Assembly: GCA_036262035.1 (NCBI GenBank)
Contig: DATAJS010000013.1
Location: 558,001 to 622,000 of the forward strand
Length of the DNA stretch: 64,000 nt
Origin: Burkholderiales bacterium
GTDB taxonomy: Bacteria; Pseudomonadota; Gammaproteobacteria; Burkholderiales; SG8-41
Reading direction: 5' to 3'
The position numbers and the translations under genes were made by a program. A model generated the notes under the pieces. That model had not been told where the DNA came from, did no database searches, and was given only the letters and a program-made list of their open reading frames with translations. Positions 53,501 to 60,900 of this stretch are shown piece after piece; positions within the stretch are counted from its first letter, which is position 1; each line of letters starts with the position of its first letter.

Positions 53501-54889
53501 CGATTGCCTCGCATCCGCGGCGATCGTCGTCGAGAAGTTGAGCTGCGTCAGTTGTGCGTTCGCGACGTCGGGGTTCCTGCCCTGCCAGTCGCCGCCGACG
53601 AGCACCGTGCCCCCGGCGCTGTCGCCGCTCGCATCGAGGTGCGCGCCGCGCAGGATGATCTCGTTGCCCGTGATCGCGACGCGGCCGCCCGCCGTTCCCG
53701 TCGCGCTCGCTGTCGCCGAGCTGAAGATGCCGTCGCCGGCCGCCTGGCCGGCCGCCACGGTGACCATGCCGCCTGCCCCGCCGTTGCCGTCGGCCGACAG
53801 ACGCGCAGACTCGGTCTGGATGATCTTGTCCGCGGCGACAGTCACGGTTCCGCCGGCACCGGCGCGACCGTCGGCTGTGGCTGCACCGGCCTGCAGCAGG
53901 CGATCCGCGCGCACGCTCACCGCACCGCCGCTCGCGCCGTCGGCGTGCAAGTCTCCGGTCTGGATCACGACAGGGCCGGACACACTCACGCTGCCGCCCG
54001 CGCCTGCGGTGCCGCCTGCATCGATGCGGCCCGCAACAGCCGTGAGGTTCCCCGAGGCGATCTCGACTCGGCCGCCGTCCACCCCGCCCGCGGTCACCGT
54101 CGCGCCCTTGTCGACGATCGCATCCTTCTGCGCCACGAGCGTCACATGCCCTGCTCCGTCGGTCGCGGCGCCGACGCGGATGTCGCCCGAGTGGCGCAGC
54201 GTCCCGGCGAACATCGAGGCCGCGGTGCGCGCGTCGAGCGTGCCGACGTTGAGCGCGGTGTCGGTCGGCGCCTGGAGCTCGAAGCGCACGCCCTGCGCGT
54301 CGGGGCTGGTGATCGTGAGCTTGCGGCCCGCGGCGAGCAGCACCGCGCCGTTGTCGCTGCGGATGATGCCGCTGTTCTCGATCTGCGGGCCGACGAGCAT
54401 GATGTCGCCGCTCGCCTGGATCGTCCCCGCGTTCCTGAGCGGGCCGCCGCCGCCTTCGAAGCGCAGCCTTCCCTGCAGGAAATCGCTGTCGGTGATGTTG
54501 AGCGTGGACGCGATGAAGCCCGCGGTATCGATGCGCGCGCCCGCCCCGACCACGATGCCGTGGGGGTTCACGAGGAACACCCGCCCGTTCGAGGTGAGGG
54601 TGCCGAGCAGGCTCGACATGTCCTGGCCGACCACGCGATTGAGCACGGCGCTCGATGCGGACTGCTGGAGGAAGCGGGTGGTCTCGCCGCTGCCGATCGA
54701 AAAACCCTGCCAGTTGATGATCGTGCCGGGGGTGTTGGTGACCGTGAGGGTCTTGGCGGCGTTCTGGAAGGTCGCAGCGCCGGCAGCGACGCTGGGACCG
54801 GTGGGGTTGGCGGCCGCAAGCTCGCAGCACGCAGCCATCACACAGAAGGCGACGGGGCGCAGCGCGAAGGGGGCCTGGCGCGTAATCAT
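41591..54889 (-). CDS. Giant two-partner-secretion exoprotein (filamentous haemagglutinin-like, TpsA)
   Basis: About 4,432 residues. The ATG at 54889 gives a signal peptide (FCVMAACCELAAA) followed by the TPS/haemagglutinin-activity domain: TLTVTNTPGTIINWQGFSIG and VNPHGIVVG (107-115), the NPNG-like secretion motif. Then come glycine-rich beta-helix sequence, a 12-unit array of about 59 residues (51,290-53,240), a long region of TLTLSGGG-like beta-strand repeats with larger duplications, and a C-terminal cap SPGTLTIAGNYVQGPNG followed by a basic, charged tail (REQQDQREARDDRRK). It would be a surface-exposed or released adhesin several thousand angstroms long. The second, internal cap at about 44.6 kb suggests fusion of two passengers. 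It overlaps the FecR gene and lies 104 bp after the other giant gene. Confidence 0.9.
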   Translation of the reverse strand: MITRQAPFALRPVAFCVMAACCELAAANPTGPSVAAGAATFQNAAKTLTVTNTPGTIINWQGFSIGSGETTRFLQQSASSAVLNRVVGQDMSSLLGTLTSNGRVFLVNPHGIVVGAGARIDTAGFIASTLNITDSDFLQGRLRFEGGGGPLRNAGTIQASGDIMLVGPQIENSGIIRSDNGAVLLAAGRKLTITSPDAQGVRFELQAPTDTALNVGTLDARTAASMFAGTLRHSGDIRVGAATDGAGHVTLVAQKDAIVDKGATVTAGGVDGGRVEIASGNLTAVAGRIDAGGTAGAGGSVSVSGPVVIQTGDLHADGASGGAVSVRADRLLQAGAATADGRAGAGGTVTVAADKIIQTESARLSADGNGGAGGMVTVAAGQAAGDGIFSSATASATGTAGGRVAITGNEIILRGAHLDASGDSAGGTVLVGGDWQGRNPDVANAQLTQLNFSTTIAADARQSGDGGKVVVWSDRDTQFFGAISARGGAQGGDGGRIEVSGKENLVFGGMADAGAPNGKPGVLLLDPKNIVIDAAGSGPAARDLVDPNLNPDNNFGAGAVVLANGNIVAPVPTDDFVAADAGAVYLFNGGTGALISTLTGSAASDRVGSGGVTALPVNGNFVVSSPNWNNAAGAATWGSATSGVAGVVSAANSLVGSSPNDLVSAATVGFAGVRALTNGNYVVSSPSWDNAGISDAGAATWGNGTTGVTGAVTALNSLAGTQANDGVGYHGATALTNGNYVVMSPLWNNGATLGAGAATWGDGTTGIVGAVTAANSLVGTSPFDAVGFNQVVVLTNGNYVVLSASWRNGGALRAGAATWGNGTTGVVGAVTAANSLVGTTAEDKVGSGGTALTNGNYTVHSATWTNGAVANAGHVTWGDGTTGVTGAVSAANSLVGTTADDMVGAGTVFALTNGNYVAVSPFWANGAVSQAGAVTWGNGTMGITGAVSAANSLVGSIANDRVGSGGVTALSNGNYVVASPLWDAAVQNVGAATWGNGTTGITGAVSAANSLTGNVLNDEVGLGGVTALTNGNYVVTSPNWNSGMGAATLRNGAAADPGIVSPANSLVGSTPADGLGMTVTALTNGNYVVTNPAWDNGGNADVGASTWGNGASGVTGAISASNSLVGSAAGDSVGDGGVTALPNGNYVVLSASWRNGAVANAGAVTWGNGSTGTTGSVTASNSLVGATSNDFAAAAVRPISANRVLVASPLYDNGADESGRLQIFDGSGESIFSPLTFANNPAGAVTIRPAAITSITNTGTAVELQANNDITLAAGSDIVTTAPGDGGALTMRAGRSITLNSNITTDNATLTLVANETVANGVQGAFRDPGAANITMAPGTTINAGNADVFLTIAPGFGHAATSGAITVASITAANVAVQHNGPTANGKILRADASSMLTGTTSLFLQMGTTGATGSIGTLAEPIRVTTPALEALTPAAAGGIFISGTGDLGIGGVPLSIYGGTVRGVQAGAGGPISIETTGNLTHSPVVLPSSMCGPGSNMGSNPICAVGVGASITLKAATIGSPGGGRLQVQTSGAGVSAESTSGGVFLQQVNGTLNVSDYSLSTPTGQAIELANLNGAIAVDTSMPFATRPVTLVTGSSDTTFGIVTVDASTLTLSGGGAARFDSGTTTINATVTSDKPVGIDGGTAIFSSGGSLNNGVTLSNGGLTVNGATTISNGALSWSNGTIAGTGSLAFGTGGSAALPGNGARILNGPSLTIADMNLGAGSLDVQGGTLTLPGIVSKAPSAALLLSGSGQIDAVGSGLPGLVMTGGTLARSVAGDLGIGGDFSVTGGAIPAGGGELVTQASTTIGGVVFAQRNWRNNGSLNIVPGGRLSPSPGGGFQFTNAAGGTVNLSTNLDAPFGAANEAVVSNQGIMNVAAPGPDAMIVPNAFTNAPGANLNITNGTLDLADARTLAGNMSIPSGRALLVSSGNSAVFDGTAISGTGTVLVRGVDGATPQATFRGVSATNNALTVDINGTVTFDTSPSAFGSVSVSGAGPMPGEFAGSLTANTGVTINGPLDVAGLATFNGTTSVTGDVALRGTLGGSGAFSAPGLNWIGGSIQGAGVKTFTTVSSSDSQSTPHLAGNVALAAGGTWNHNGVMAQDGAGQLAIGAGAVVTNNNLASWNLSSSVGNAISGAGRFDNAGTFANSGATSHSVTAPFVNTGIVNIADGSALTLGPGGPSADTGVISLAGTSSIAFDGDRTLGASSLVSASGGTISVNGGALTVNGPVVTNGPMAFNGGTALFNADAPLTALTPTTMTVDGGTAVFFRPVSIGSTLAISSGRANFNESATVGTTLTLSFGTLGGTGPVGVNGLTTWSGGGMDGSGTTTVDGGLAISGPATKALALDRRVTIPVSTTATWTGSGNIVVSDGSRITNLGEWLDQSAGATIFGGPTGGTFFNQGLYRRAAGDGSASRVGIRFDNETPAASVEVQSGTLRLSGGGTSSRPFSVTGTLDFASGAGGYTVGAGSDITGSGSVVFSAGTTALDGGTYNVASTQVTGGTANFNAGVNVSNIGAVLVQSGTLNLSSGEAIAAPTLTLTGGTLAGTDNVTVSGAMTWLGGTMAGSGSTTAAGTLAIGSASQKNLDGRALNNTGTATWDGVAGSNDRIRTGNGASINNSGTWNDRTGNGAHIANNLGGTMSTFNNTGDYVKSLRAGTTVSESMSIDIPYSVSGGGTTSVQAGSLRLTGGGTSSRPFNVSSGATLEFGDGVYNLEAGSNFTGAGGVLVTVGTANFNGGTYDVTGGTTVTTGGTANFNAGANVVNVGAVTVSGGTLNLSSGETVSASSLALSSGTLAGSDTINVAGVTNWTGGTMTGPGTTTAAGGLTIGGTPVKNLTAGRTLSNTAAATWTGGDIATANGSTIDNSGSWTDQTSAGQIANTGAPSTFNNSGTYTRASAGSGSASTTIASGIAFNNTATLAVDSATLRLGAGTSTGSIGVAGTLEFTSGAYDVNGGTVSGAGTVRAAGGTVNFNGGTYNVSGRTEAAVASSAVFNSGATVNGVGALVVNGGTVTLNSGETVPASALDLSSGTLAGTDTINVAGATTWTGGTMTGAGNTVANGNLTISGDSPKNLDGVRTLTSNATATWSGASGTAGNIRTGNGARIVNNGTWQDQSVSGQISHDLGGAASTFINNGTYVKSGAGTTTVQSGVAFDNAATGQVQVQNGGVLTLAGGGMSAGAFSPAVGGTVEIAGADGYVFGAGTSLNGDGTLRISGRLDVNAAFSTGTRVQLNSGTVNAAADVTLNGVFDVAGGEFNGPGVLTTGAGSTTTLSGAEIASITNTAWNNFGTVTMTGASRFAFGGDGSVPVVINNRSGGVFDVSTSAAVPFSSLTTTANKRFNNEGTLNLNSEAVTTFGVAAANAGTMNVNAGNVGISMAENGGTINIADGATLRPNATFVNAGTIGGTGTFDVDAGTITNNGHLRPGATAGNTIGTLHIAGNLVQGASGAVDLELGGTGAFDVLAVTGGAALAGTVNVTVLPSYTPAIGDSFPVITAAARTGNFATVNKNFGTNMTAAYGAAPDAALQFTIGGGPVNSWISDASGDWSVGGNWSLGHVPTNTETAFIDRPGTLTITIPTGTFTPDALTSQENVTIDGGTLSLANASTINNAFAMNGGTLAGSGLLTVNGPVTVTGASQLSGRLATSALSLPSGSLIVANGGVLNLNGAVVTDLRSGAFSNAGSVNLASGGALTLGNGADGGVYSLPSGSTLEYAAGTRDLDAGIAYTGMGTLRISGGTVNIDTPLTQPSGGVALAMAGGTVNNAAGLALNGAFTWSGGTFTGAGALTTGGATTIDGIATLSGTTWTNFGPIALTGDGRLVLSGSPTTATTIFDNRSSGVITDTSASATPIGFSGMRASTRFDNSGRFVKGAGSNATQTLDVPMTNTSGVNPAAIDVDGGTLVVNGLPTNAGAISVAGGATYSTGGAAFNNDGRVALAAGAAFTTVGNTFTNVGRVDLVESSTVSTGAQPFTNAAGGVVNVNAAGRTDLSATTFNNAGAVNITGGTLALGSGTDSGGYDIASGRVLELAAGTRDLNAGVAYTGTGTLRVAGATVNVNTPLTQPNGGAAFEITSGTLNNANAEGLALNGVFTWSGGTVTGAGPLTTRGTTTIDGIATLSGTTWNNFGPVALTGDGRLVLSGNPTIATTVFDNRSSGVITDTSAAATPIGFAATRASTRFDNSGRFVKAAGSAATQTLDVPMTNTSGTTDAAIVDVQSGTLVANGLSTNAGIINIAGGATFSTAGAPLTNGPRSVLQGNGTLDLGGETFRNDNIVAPGTSPGTLTIAGNYVQGPNGMLEIDLEGPRQGIDYDLLKVNGNATLAGTLLLKPGPAVAPGDSFQPITYASVTGDFAKILPPDVPFSGTPGPTSYTTTRTASTTPAEFARDEVLPERRDPVVFDPYQQRPDKPQGNLREQQDQREARDDRRKVIPECR
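42150..43800 (-). repeat. Large direct duplication in the exoprotein gene (two units of about 950 bp)
   Basis: The unit beginning around DGIATLSGTTW and running through RLVLSG, FDNRSSGVITDT and TQTLDVPMTNTSG occurs twice, with the repeats near 42.15-42.83 kb and 43.10-43.78 kb. The two are nearly the same at DNA level and differ mainly in a few codons. Recent duplication by unequal crossing-over is likely. Confidence 0.75.
45500..47990 (-). repeat. Four-unit repeat of about 730 bp in the exoprotein gene
   Basis: Each unit holds WTGGTMTGAG (or LGGTMAGSG), a KNLDGRALNNTG-like strand, a GNGASINNSGTW box and SGGTLNLSSGE. The starts of the WTGGTM-type motif lie near 45.73, 46.45, 47.20 and 47.93 kb. 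These code for beta-helix rungs, and the DNA similarity makes copy-number change likely. Confidence 0.7.
51290..53240 (-). repeat. Array of about 12 units of 177 bp (59 residues) in the exoprotein gene
   Basis: The unit consensus is TALTNGNYVV.SP.W.NGA, then AGA.TWGNGTTG, then AVSAANSLVG followed by D.VG.GG. NGNY recurs near 53.03, 52.85, 52.67, 52.49, 52.32, 52.14, 51.96, 51.79, 51.62 and 51.44 kb. From memory this resembles the repeat family Pfam lists as DUF5650, function unknown. The conserved NGNY and TWGNG could form blades of a propeller-like domain near the N-terminus of the exoprotein. Confidence 0.8.
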
Positions 54890-54993
54890 CGTCTTATCCG
54901 CCGGGAACCGACGCGCACCGAGTGGCGCGCGCCTCATCCTCGATACGATACACGAATACGGCCCGGCCACATCGGCCGCTCAACCGGCGGCGA

Positions 54994-57900
54994 TCACTCG
55001 CAGATCAGGCGGCCGCCCTTCACGATCTTGACCTCCTGGACCGAGTCCTCCGCCGCGAGGCGCTGCATGTCGTCGTAGAGGCGCCGCAGCTCGCCCGAGA
55101 TGTCGAAGGGCAGCAAGGTGCCGACGAGCGCATAGGTCGTGGCACCCGGCTGCGATATGAGCCCGGAGCCTGCGGGGAAGGCGAACGTCGAGAAATCGCC
55201 AACGCGTGAAGCGAAGGTCATGAAATCGAAGCGGTCGCTCCCCGCGGGGGTAAAGCCGTTGACGAGCGCCACGTTCAGCGTGCCACCGAGCGTGGCGACT
55301 CCGCTCACGTTCACGAGGTCGTAGGTCACGCCCGGATTGGTCCCGCCGAGCTCGATCGCCATGGTGCCGCCGGGACCCTGGGTGTAGTTGCCGGTGATCG
55401 TGAACGTGCCGGGCGAAGCGCCGGGCGAGAACGTGCCGTTGTTGATGAAGGTGTTGCCGGCGCCGACGTTGAGCGTGCCCGTACCGCCGATGAAACCGGT
55501 GCTCGCGTTGGTCAGGTTCGCGGTCGTCGCCAGCGTCGCGCCGCCGCCGATGCGCACGATCCCGTTGTTCGTCGGGAATGCGCCGTTCAGAGCCGCGGTC
55601 CCGCCGGTGACGTCGATCTCGCCGAAGTTGGTCAGCGTTCCGCCGGTAATGCTCGTCGTACCGGCGCCGTTGAGGGTGAGCACGCCGCCGGCGCCGATGC
55701 CCATGGCGCCGGCATTCATGTCGAGCGCCGCCATGGTCGTCGGGCCGAAGAAGTTCACCGTCGTCGTGGCGCCCCTGATGAAGGTGCCGCCGGGACTGTA
55801 CGGCCCGCGCACGTTGAACGTGCTCGACGCAGTGCTCGCGAAGGTCACGTTACCCGCGCCGCCGATCGACGAGCCCGCGAGGAAGTCGCGCGTCGAATCG
55901 GAGAACGCGAGATTGGCCCCGCCTGTCACGACGTACGATCCGGTGTCGCCGGACGCCCTCGTTCCATCCACATCGTTCGAGCTCACGACCAGCGCCCCCG
56001 AGTTGACCGTGACGCTGCCGGTATTCGCAAAGCTGCCGCTGGCGATCGTATGCGTGCCCGCGCTTGCCGAAGTCAGCGAGCCCGCGTTCGAGAGCGTGCC
56101 GGTACCGGCGATGTTGCCTCCCCCGGCGCCGAGGTTCAGCGTCGCACCGGCGCTGTTCACCAGCGAACCGGCGATCGTCTGGGTGCCGCCGTTGACCGTG
56201 AGCGTCCCCGCGTTCGTGGCCGTGCCGTTGAAGTTGCTGTTGCCCGTGATGAGGTGCGTGCCGGCGCCGGTGAACTGAGTCCCCGTGTTGAACGTATTGC
56301 TGTTCTGCCGGTACTCGATCGTTCCGGTTTGCGCGCTCAGGACACCGCCGTTGGTGAACGTGAGCGCGCCGGTGGCGCCGATCGCGCTCGTGCCGGCGCC
56401 CGCGGACTTCTGCAAGGTCGAGCCGGCGGTGTTGATCAGGACGCCGGGGCTCGCCGGAGTGTCGCTGTCGAAGCTCACGTCGCCTTGCACGTCGAGCAGG
56501 TTGGCATTGATCAGGAAGCCGTTGTTGCGTAGGAGGACCGAGCCCGCCCCGCCGACGTTCACCCGGCCGCTGTTGACGAGTTGCGTGCCGTTGATCGTGG
56601 CAGAGCCTGCGTTGGTGAGGTTGAGCACGCCGTTGGTGTCGATGGTGAGGCCGCCCGGCCCCTGGTTATACGTCGTCGTCGTCAGTGTCGTGCCCAGGTG
56701 CGGGCTGCCGCCGACCATGTTCACCGTGCCGGCAGTGACGCCGCCGGTGCCTGCGAGCGTGCCGGTGCCGGACCACGAAAGCGGTCCGCCGAAAGTCGTC
56801 GCACCGTTCGCGGTCACGACGGACGTGCCGCTGATCGTCGTCGCGACGTTGGCGCCGGTCGTCACCAGCGAATTCAGCGTCACGTCGCTGTTGGCGATGC
56901 TCAGGGTCGCGCTCGCGGCGGTGGTGTCGATCGTCAGCCCCGCCGCATCGACCGTGACGCCGTTGCCGATGCCGATCGTGTTACCGGCCGTGAACGTGGT
57001 GAGCGCGAGATTGCGGTTCGGCGCGTTCACGCTCGCATCGACGGTGATTCCGCCGGCGTTCGCCGCAAGCCCGATGTTCTGGCCGGTCGGGACATTGACC
57101 GTGTAGCGGCTGGTCAGCAGGTCTCCGCTGGACTGCTCGAGAAATGCGCCGCCGACGGTGGAAGTGGCGTTCACGGCGCCGGTGCCCGCGTTGACGCTGA
57201 AAGGCGCCGCCGCGGTGCCGATCGTGGATCCCGTCAGCGCGATCGCGCCGTTGCTGCCGGCGGTGACGATCCGCGCGCCGGCGCTGTCGGTGAGCGCTCC
57301 GGTGGTATTGAGTGTTGCGCCACCTGCGGTCACGACACCGGCCACGTTCAGCGCGCCGCCGTTGAGCAGGTTCAGCGTGCCGGTGCCGAGGTCGGATGCG
57401 CCCAGAGTGGCGATCGAATTGGTCGCACCGTTCAGCGTGGCGTTCGCATTGGTGGTCTGGATCGTCAGCGTGTTGGCCGTGATCGGCGCGGTCTGCGCGA
57501 TGCCGCCGGGCGCGATGACCGCCAGCGTCCCGCCGGGCACGCTCGTCGATCCGAACGTGATCGCGTTGGCGTCGGTGACGCTGACATTGCCGGCGCCTGC
57601 GGTGTTGAACGACGTGACGCCGGTGAAATCGTTTGCGGCGTTGGTTGCGGTGATGCCGGCGCCGGCGCCCGTCGTCGTCAGCGCGACCGCGGCCGCGTTC
57701 ACCGCATCGTTGTAGGTCTGCGCGCCGGTGGTCCTGATGGAGCCGCCGGTGATGGACGTCGTTCCGCCGGCGTTGGTCGTGAGGCTGGTCAGCGGAGCCG
57801 TCCCGCCGACGGCGCCGGCGAACGTCGTCGTACCGGTGCTGTTCGCATCGAGCGTGACGCCGCCGTTGAGCGTCGAGCCGAACGTGAGATTGCCCGCGCC

Positions 57901-60900
57901 CGCGTTCAGTACGGTGTTCGAAAACAGGGTCACGGCATCGTTGTAGCTCTGCGCACCGGTCGTGGTGACCGCGCCGCCGGCGATCAGAGTCGTGCCGCCG
58001 CCGTCGGTCGTCAGCGAGGCGAGATTCGTCGTCCCACCCACCGCGCCGGCAAACATCGTCCCACCGGTCGTATTGACGTTCACGTCGAACGCGCCGTTCA
58101 GCGTGCTCGCAAACTCGATCGCGCCGCCGCCCGTGCTGGAGAAGGTCGTGGCGGCTCCGACGTTCACCGGCCCGTTGAGAAATTGCGGACCGACGGTCGT
58201 CACGCTGCCGCCGTTGATCGTGGCGGTCGTGGCGCCACCGGTGGTGAATGAAGCGAGCGGCGCTCCGCCGCCGCCGAGCGCACCTGCGAACGCGGCCCCA
58301 CCGCCGGCACTGACGGTGAGCGCCCGGGGCGTGCCCGGTGACTGCACGGTTCCTCCGAACGTCACTGCGCCGCCCGCGGTGCTGGTGAACGTCGTATCGG
58401 CGCCCAGCGTCACCGCGTCGTTATAGGTCTGCGCGCCGGTCGTGCTGATCGGACCGCCATTGACCGCAGTCGTGCCACCGCCGTTGGTCGTCAGTGATGC
58501 CAGGGGCGTCGTCAAGCCGACCGTGGCGGAGAACGTCGTCGTGCCGGTGCTGTTCAGGTTGACGTCGAAAGCGCCGTTCAGCGTCGAGCCGAAAGTGAGG
58601 TTACCCGCGCCGGCATCGAACGTGGTCGCCGCGCCGAGCACGACCGTGTCGCCGTACGACTGCGCACCCGTCGTGGTGATCGCGCCGCCGTTGATCAGCG
58701 TCCTGCCGCCCGCATTGGTAGCGAGCGACCCCGGTGCGGGGGCGCCTGCGCCGACCGGCGAGCGGAAGATCGTGTCGCCCGTCGTATTCACCGTGACGTC
58801 GAGCCCGGCGGCAGTGCCGTTCAGCGTGCCGAACGAGATCGCGCCTCCGCCGTTGCTCGCGAACAGCGTGTTGGCGCCGACGGTGGTGGGACCGTTGTAG
58901 GTCTGCGCGCCGGTGGTGGTCACGCCGCCGCCGTTGACGGCCGTAGTGCCCGCCGCAGTGTCGAGCGAAGCCAGCGGGTTGGCGTTGCCGACGGCACCCG
59001 TGAAAGTCGTCGGTCCCGTCGTGGCGATCGTCAGCGCACGCGCGGTAGCCGTCGCGGAATTGAGAGTGCCGCCGAACGTCACCGCCGCGGTGCCGGCGGA
59101 AATCGTCGTAGCCGCGCCGAGAGCGACGGCCCCGTTATACGTCTGCGCGCCGGTCGTGGTCACCGAGCCACCGTTGATCGCCGTCGTGCCGGGCGTCGTG
59201 ACCGTGAACGCGAACGGGCCGTTCACGGTGTTGTTGAGCGTGATGTCGCCGCCAGGCGCGGCGCTCGCGAGAGTCGTCGCGCCGCCGAGGGTCAGCGCGT
59301 CGTCGTAGGTCTGGGTTCCGGTCGTCGAGATCGTGCCGCTGATCGTCGTTGCGCCGCCGCCGCCGATCGACAGATTCTTCACGCCGTTGAACGTCGCCGG
59401 ATCGAGCGTGCTCGCGCCGCTGAAATTGAGCGCGAGATCGAAACCGCCGCCGGTGATCGTGCCGCCGAAATCGCCGACGGCGCCGGTGAAGGTGCTGTTG
59501 CCGATCAGGGTCACGCCGGCGTAGGTCTGATTGCCGGTCGTCGTAACGCCGCCGTTGACCAACGTCGTGCCGCCGTTGCTCGTCACGCTCGTGAGCGCGC
59601 CTCCGGGCGCGCCCCCGACCAGACCGCCGAAGGTCTTGTTACCCGTCGTGGTGAGCGTCAGGTTCGACGCGCCGTTGAGCGTGCCGCCGAAGGTGATCGC
59701 CGCGGCGCCGGCGTTGAGCGTCGTGTTGGCCACGCCCAGCGTCACGTTGTCACCGTAGTCTTGCAGGCCGGTGGTCGTTACGGTCGCGGTGTTGATCTCG
59801 GTGGTGCCGCCGCCATCGGTGGTGAGCGAAGTGGGCACCACACCCGCAACCGCGCCTACCGGTGCACCGAACCGCGTGATGCCGCCCGTGCTCACCGTCA
59901 GCGCCTGCGCCCCATCGACAGCGCCTCCCAGGACGATGTTGCCCGAGCTGTTGCTCACGAGCGTGGTGTCGGTGGGACCACGCAGGAAGAGGATAGTGTT
60001 GTAGGTCTGCGCGCCGTCCGTCGTGACCGTGCCGGTCACCGAGGTGGTACCCGTACCGCCGGTCGTGATCGACGCGAGCGGCGTGGTGGCTCCCGTCCCG
60101 GCCGGGAGGGTAATGAGGCCGCCCGTGTTGGCGACGAGCGCCCCCGGCCCGTTCAGCGTAGCGCCCACCGCGATGTCTCCCCCGCCGGTGCTGGCGAGGG
60201 TCGTGGTAACCCCGGTCGGGACGGTGATCTCGTCGCCGTAGTTTTGCGCGCCTGCCGTAGTGATCGACGCGGCGAGCGACGTCGAGCCCGGTCCATCGGT
60301 TGCGATCGAAGTCACCGGCGTGACGCCGCCGACGGTGCCCCCGAACGTGGTCGTGCCCGGGCTCACGATCGTGAGTGCCACGGGAAGCGCGCCGCCGTTG
60401 AGCGTGTTGTTGAAGGCGATGTTGCCGTTCGTCCCGGCGCCAGTGCTCGTGAGCGTGAGCGGCGTCGATCCGTCCAGCGTGACGGCGTCGTTGTACGTTT
60501 GCGTGCCGGTCGTGCTGATGTTGCCCGTGATGCTCGTCGTGCCGTTGTTGCCCGTCGACAGGTTGCGTATGCCGCTGAAGTTCGCGCCGATGGTCGTCAG
60601 GCCGGAGAAGTCGAGCGCGAGGTTGTTGCCGCCGCCGGCCACCGTCGACGTGAACGTCGGGTTGGTGCCGGTGAGCGTCGTATCGGCAGTCAGCGTAACC
60701 GCCCCCGAGTAGGTCTGCCCCGCGGTGGTCGTGACGAAACCGCCGCCGATCGTGACCGGGCCGGTGCCCGTCGCGAGCGACGCGAGGGGCGTGCCGGTGC
60801 CGATCGGACCGTTGAGCACCGTCGCGCCGCCCGTCGCGATCGTCAGTGCGCTCGGGCCGTTGACGGAGCCCGTGTTCGCGAACGTAATCGCGTTGTTGCC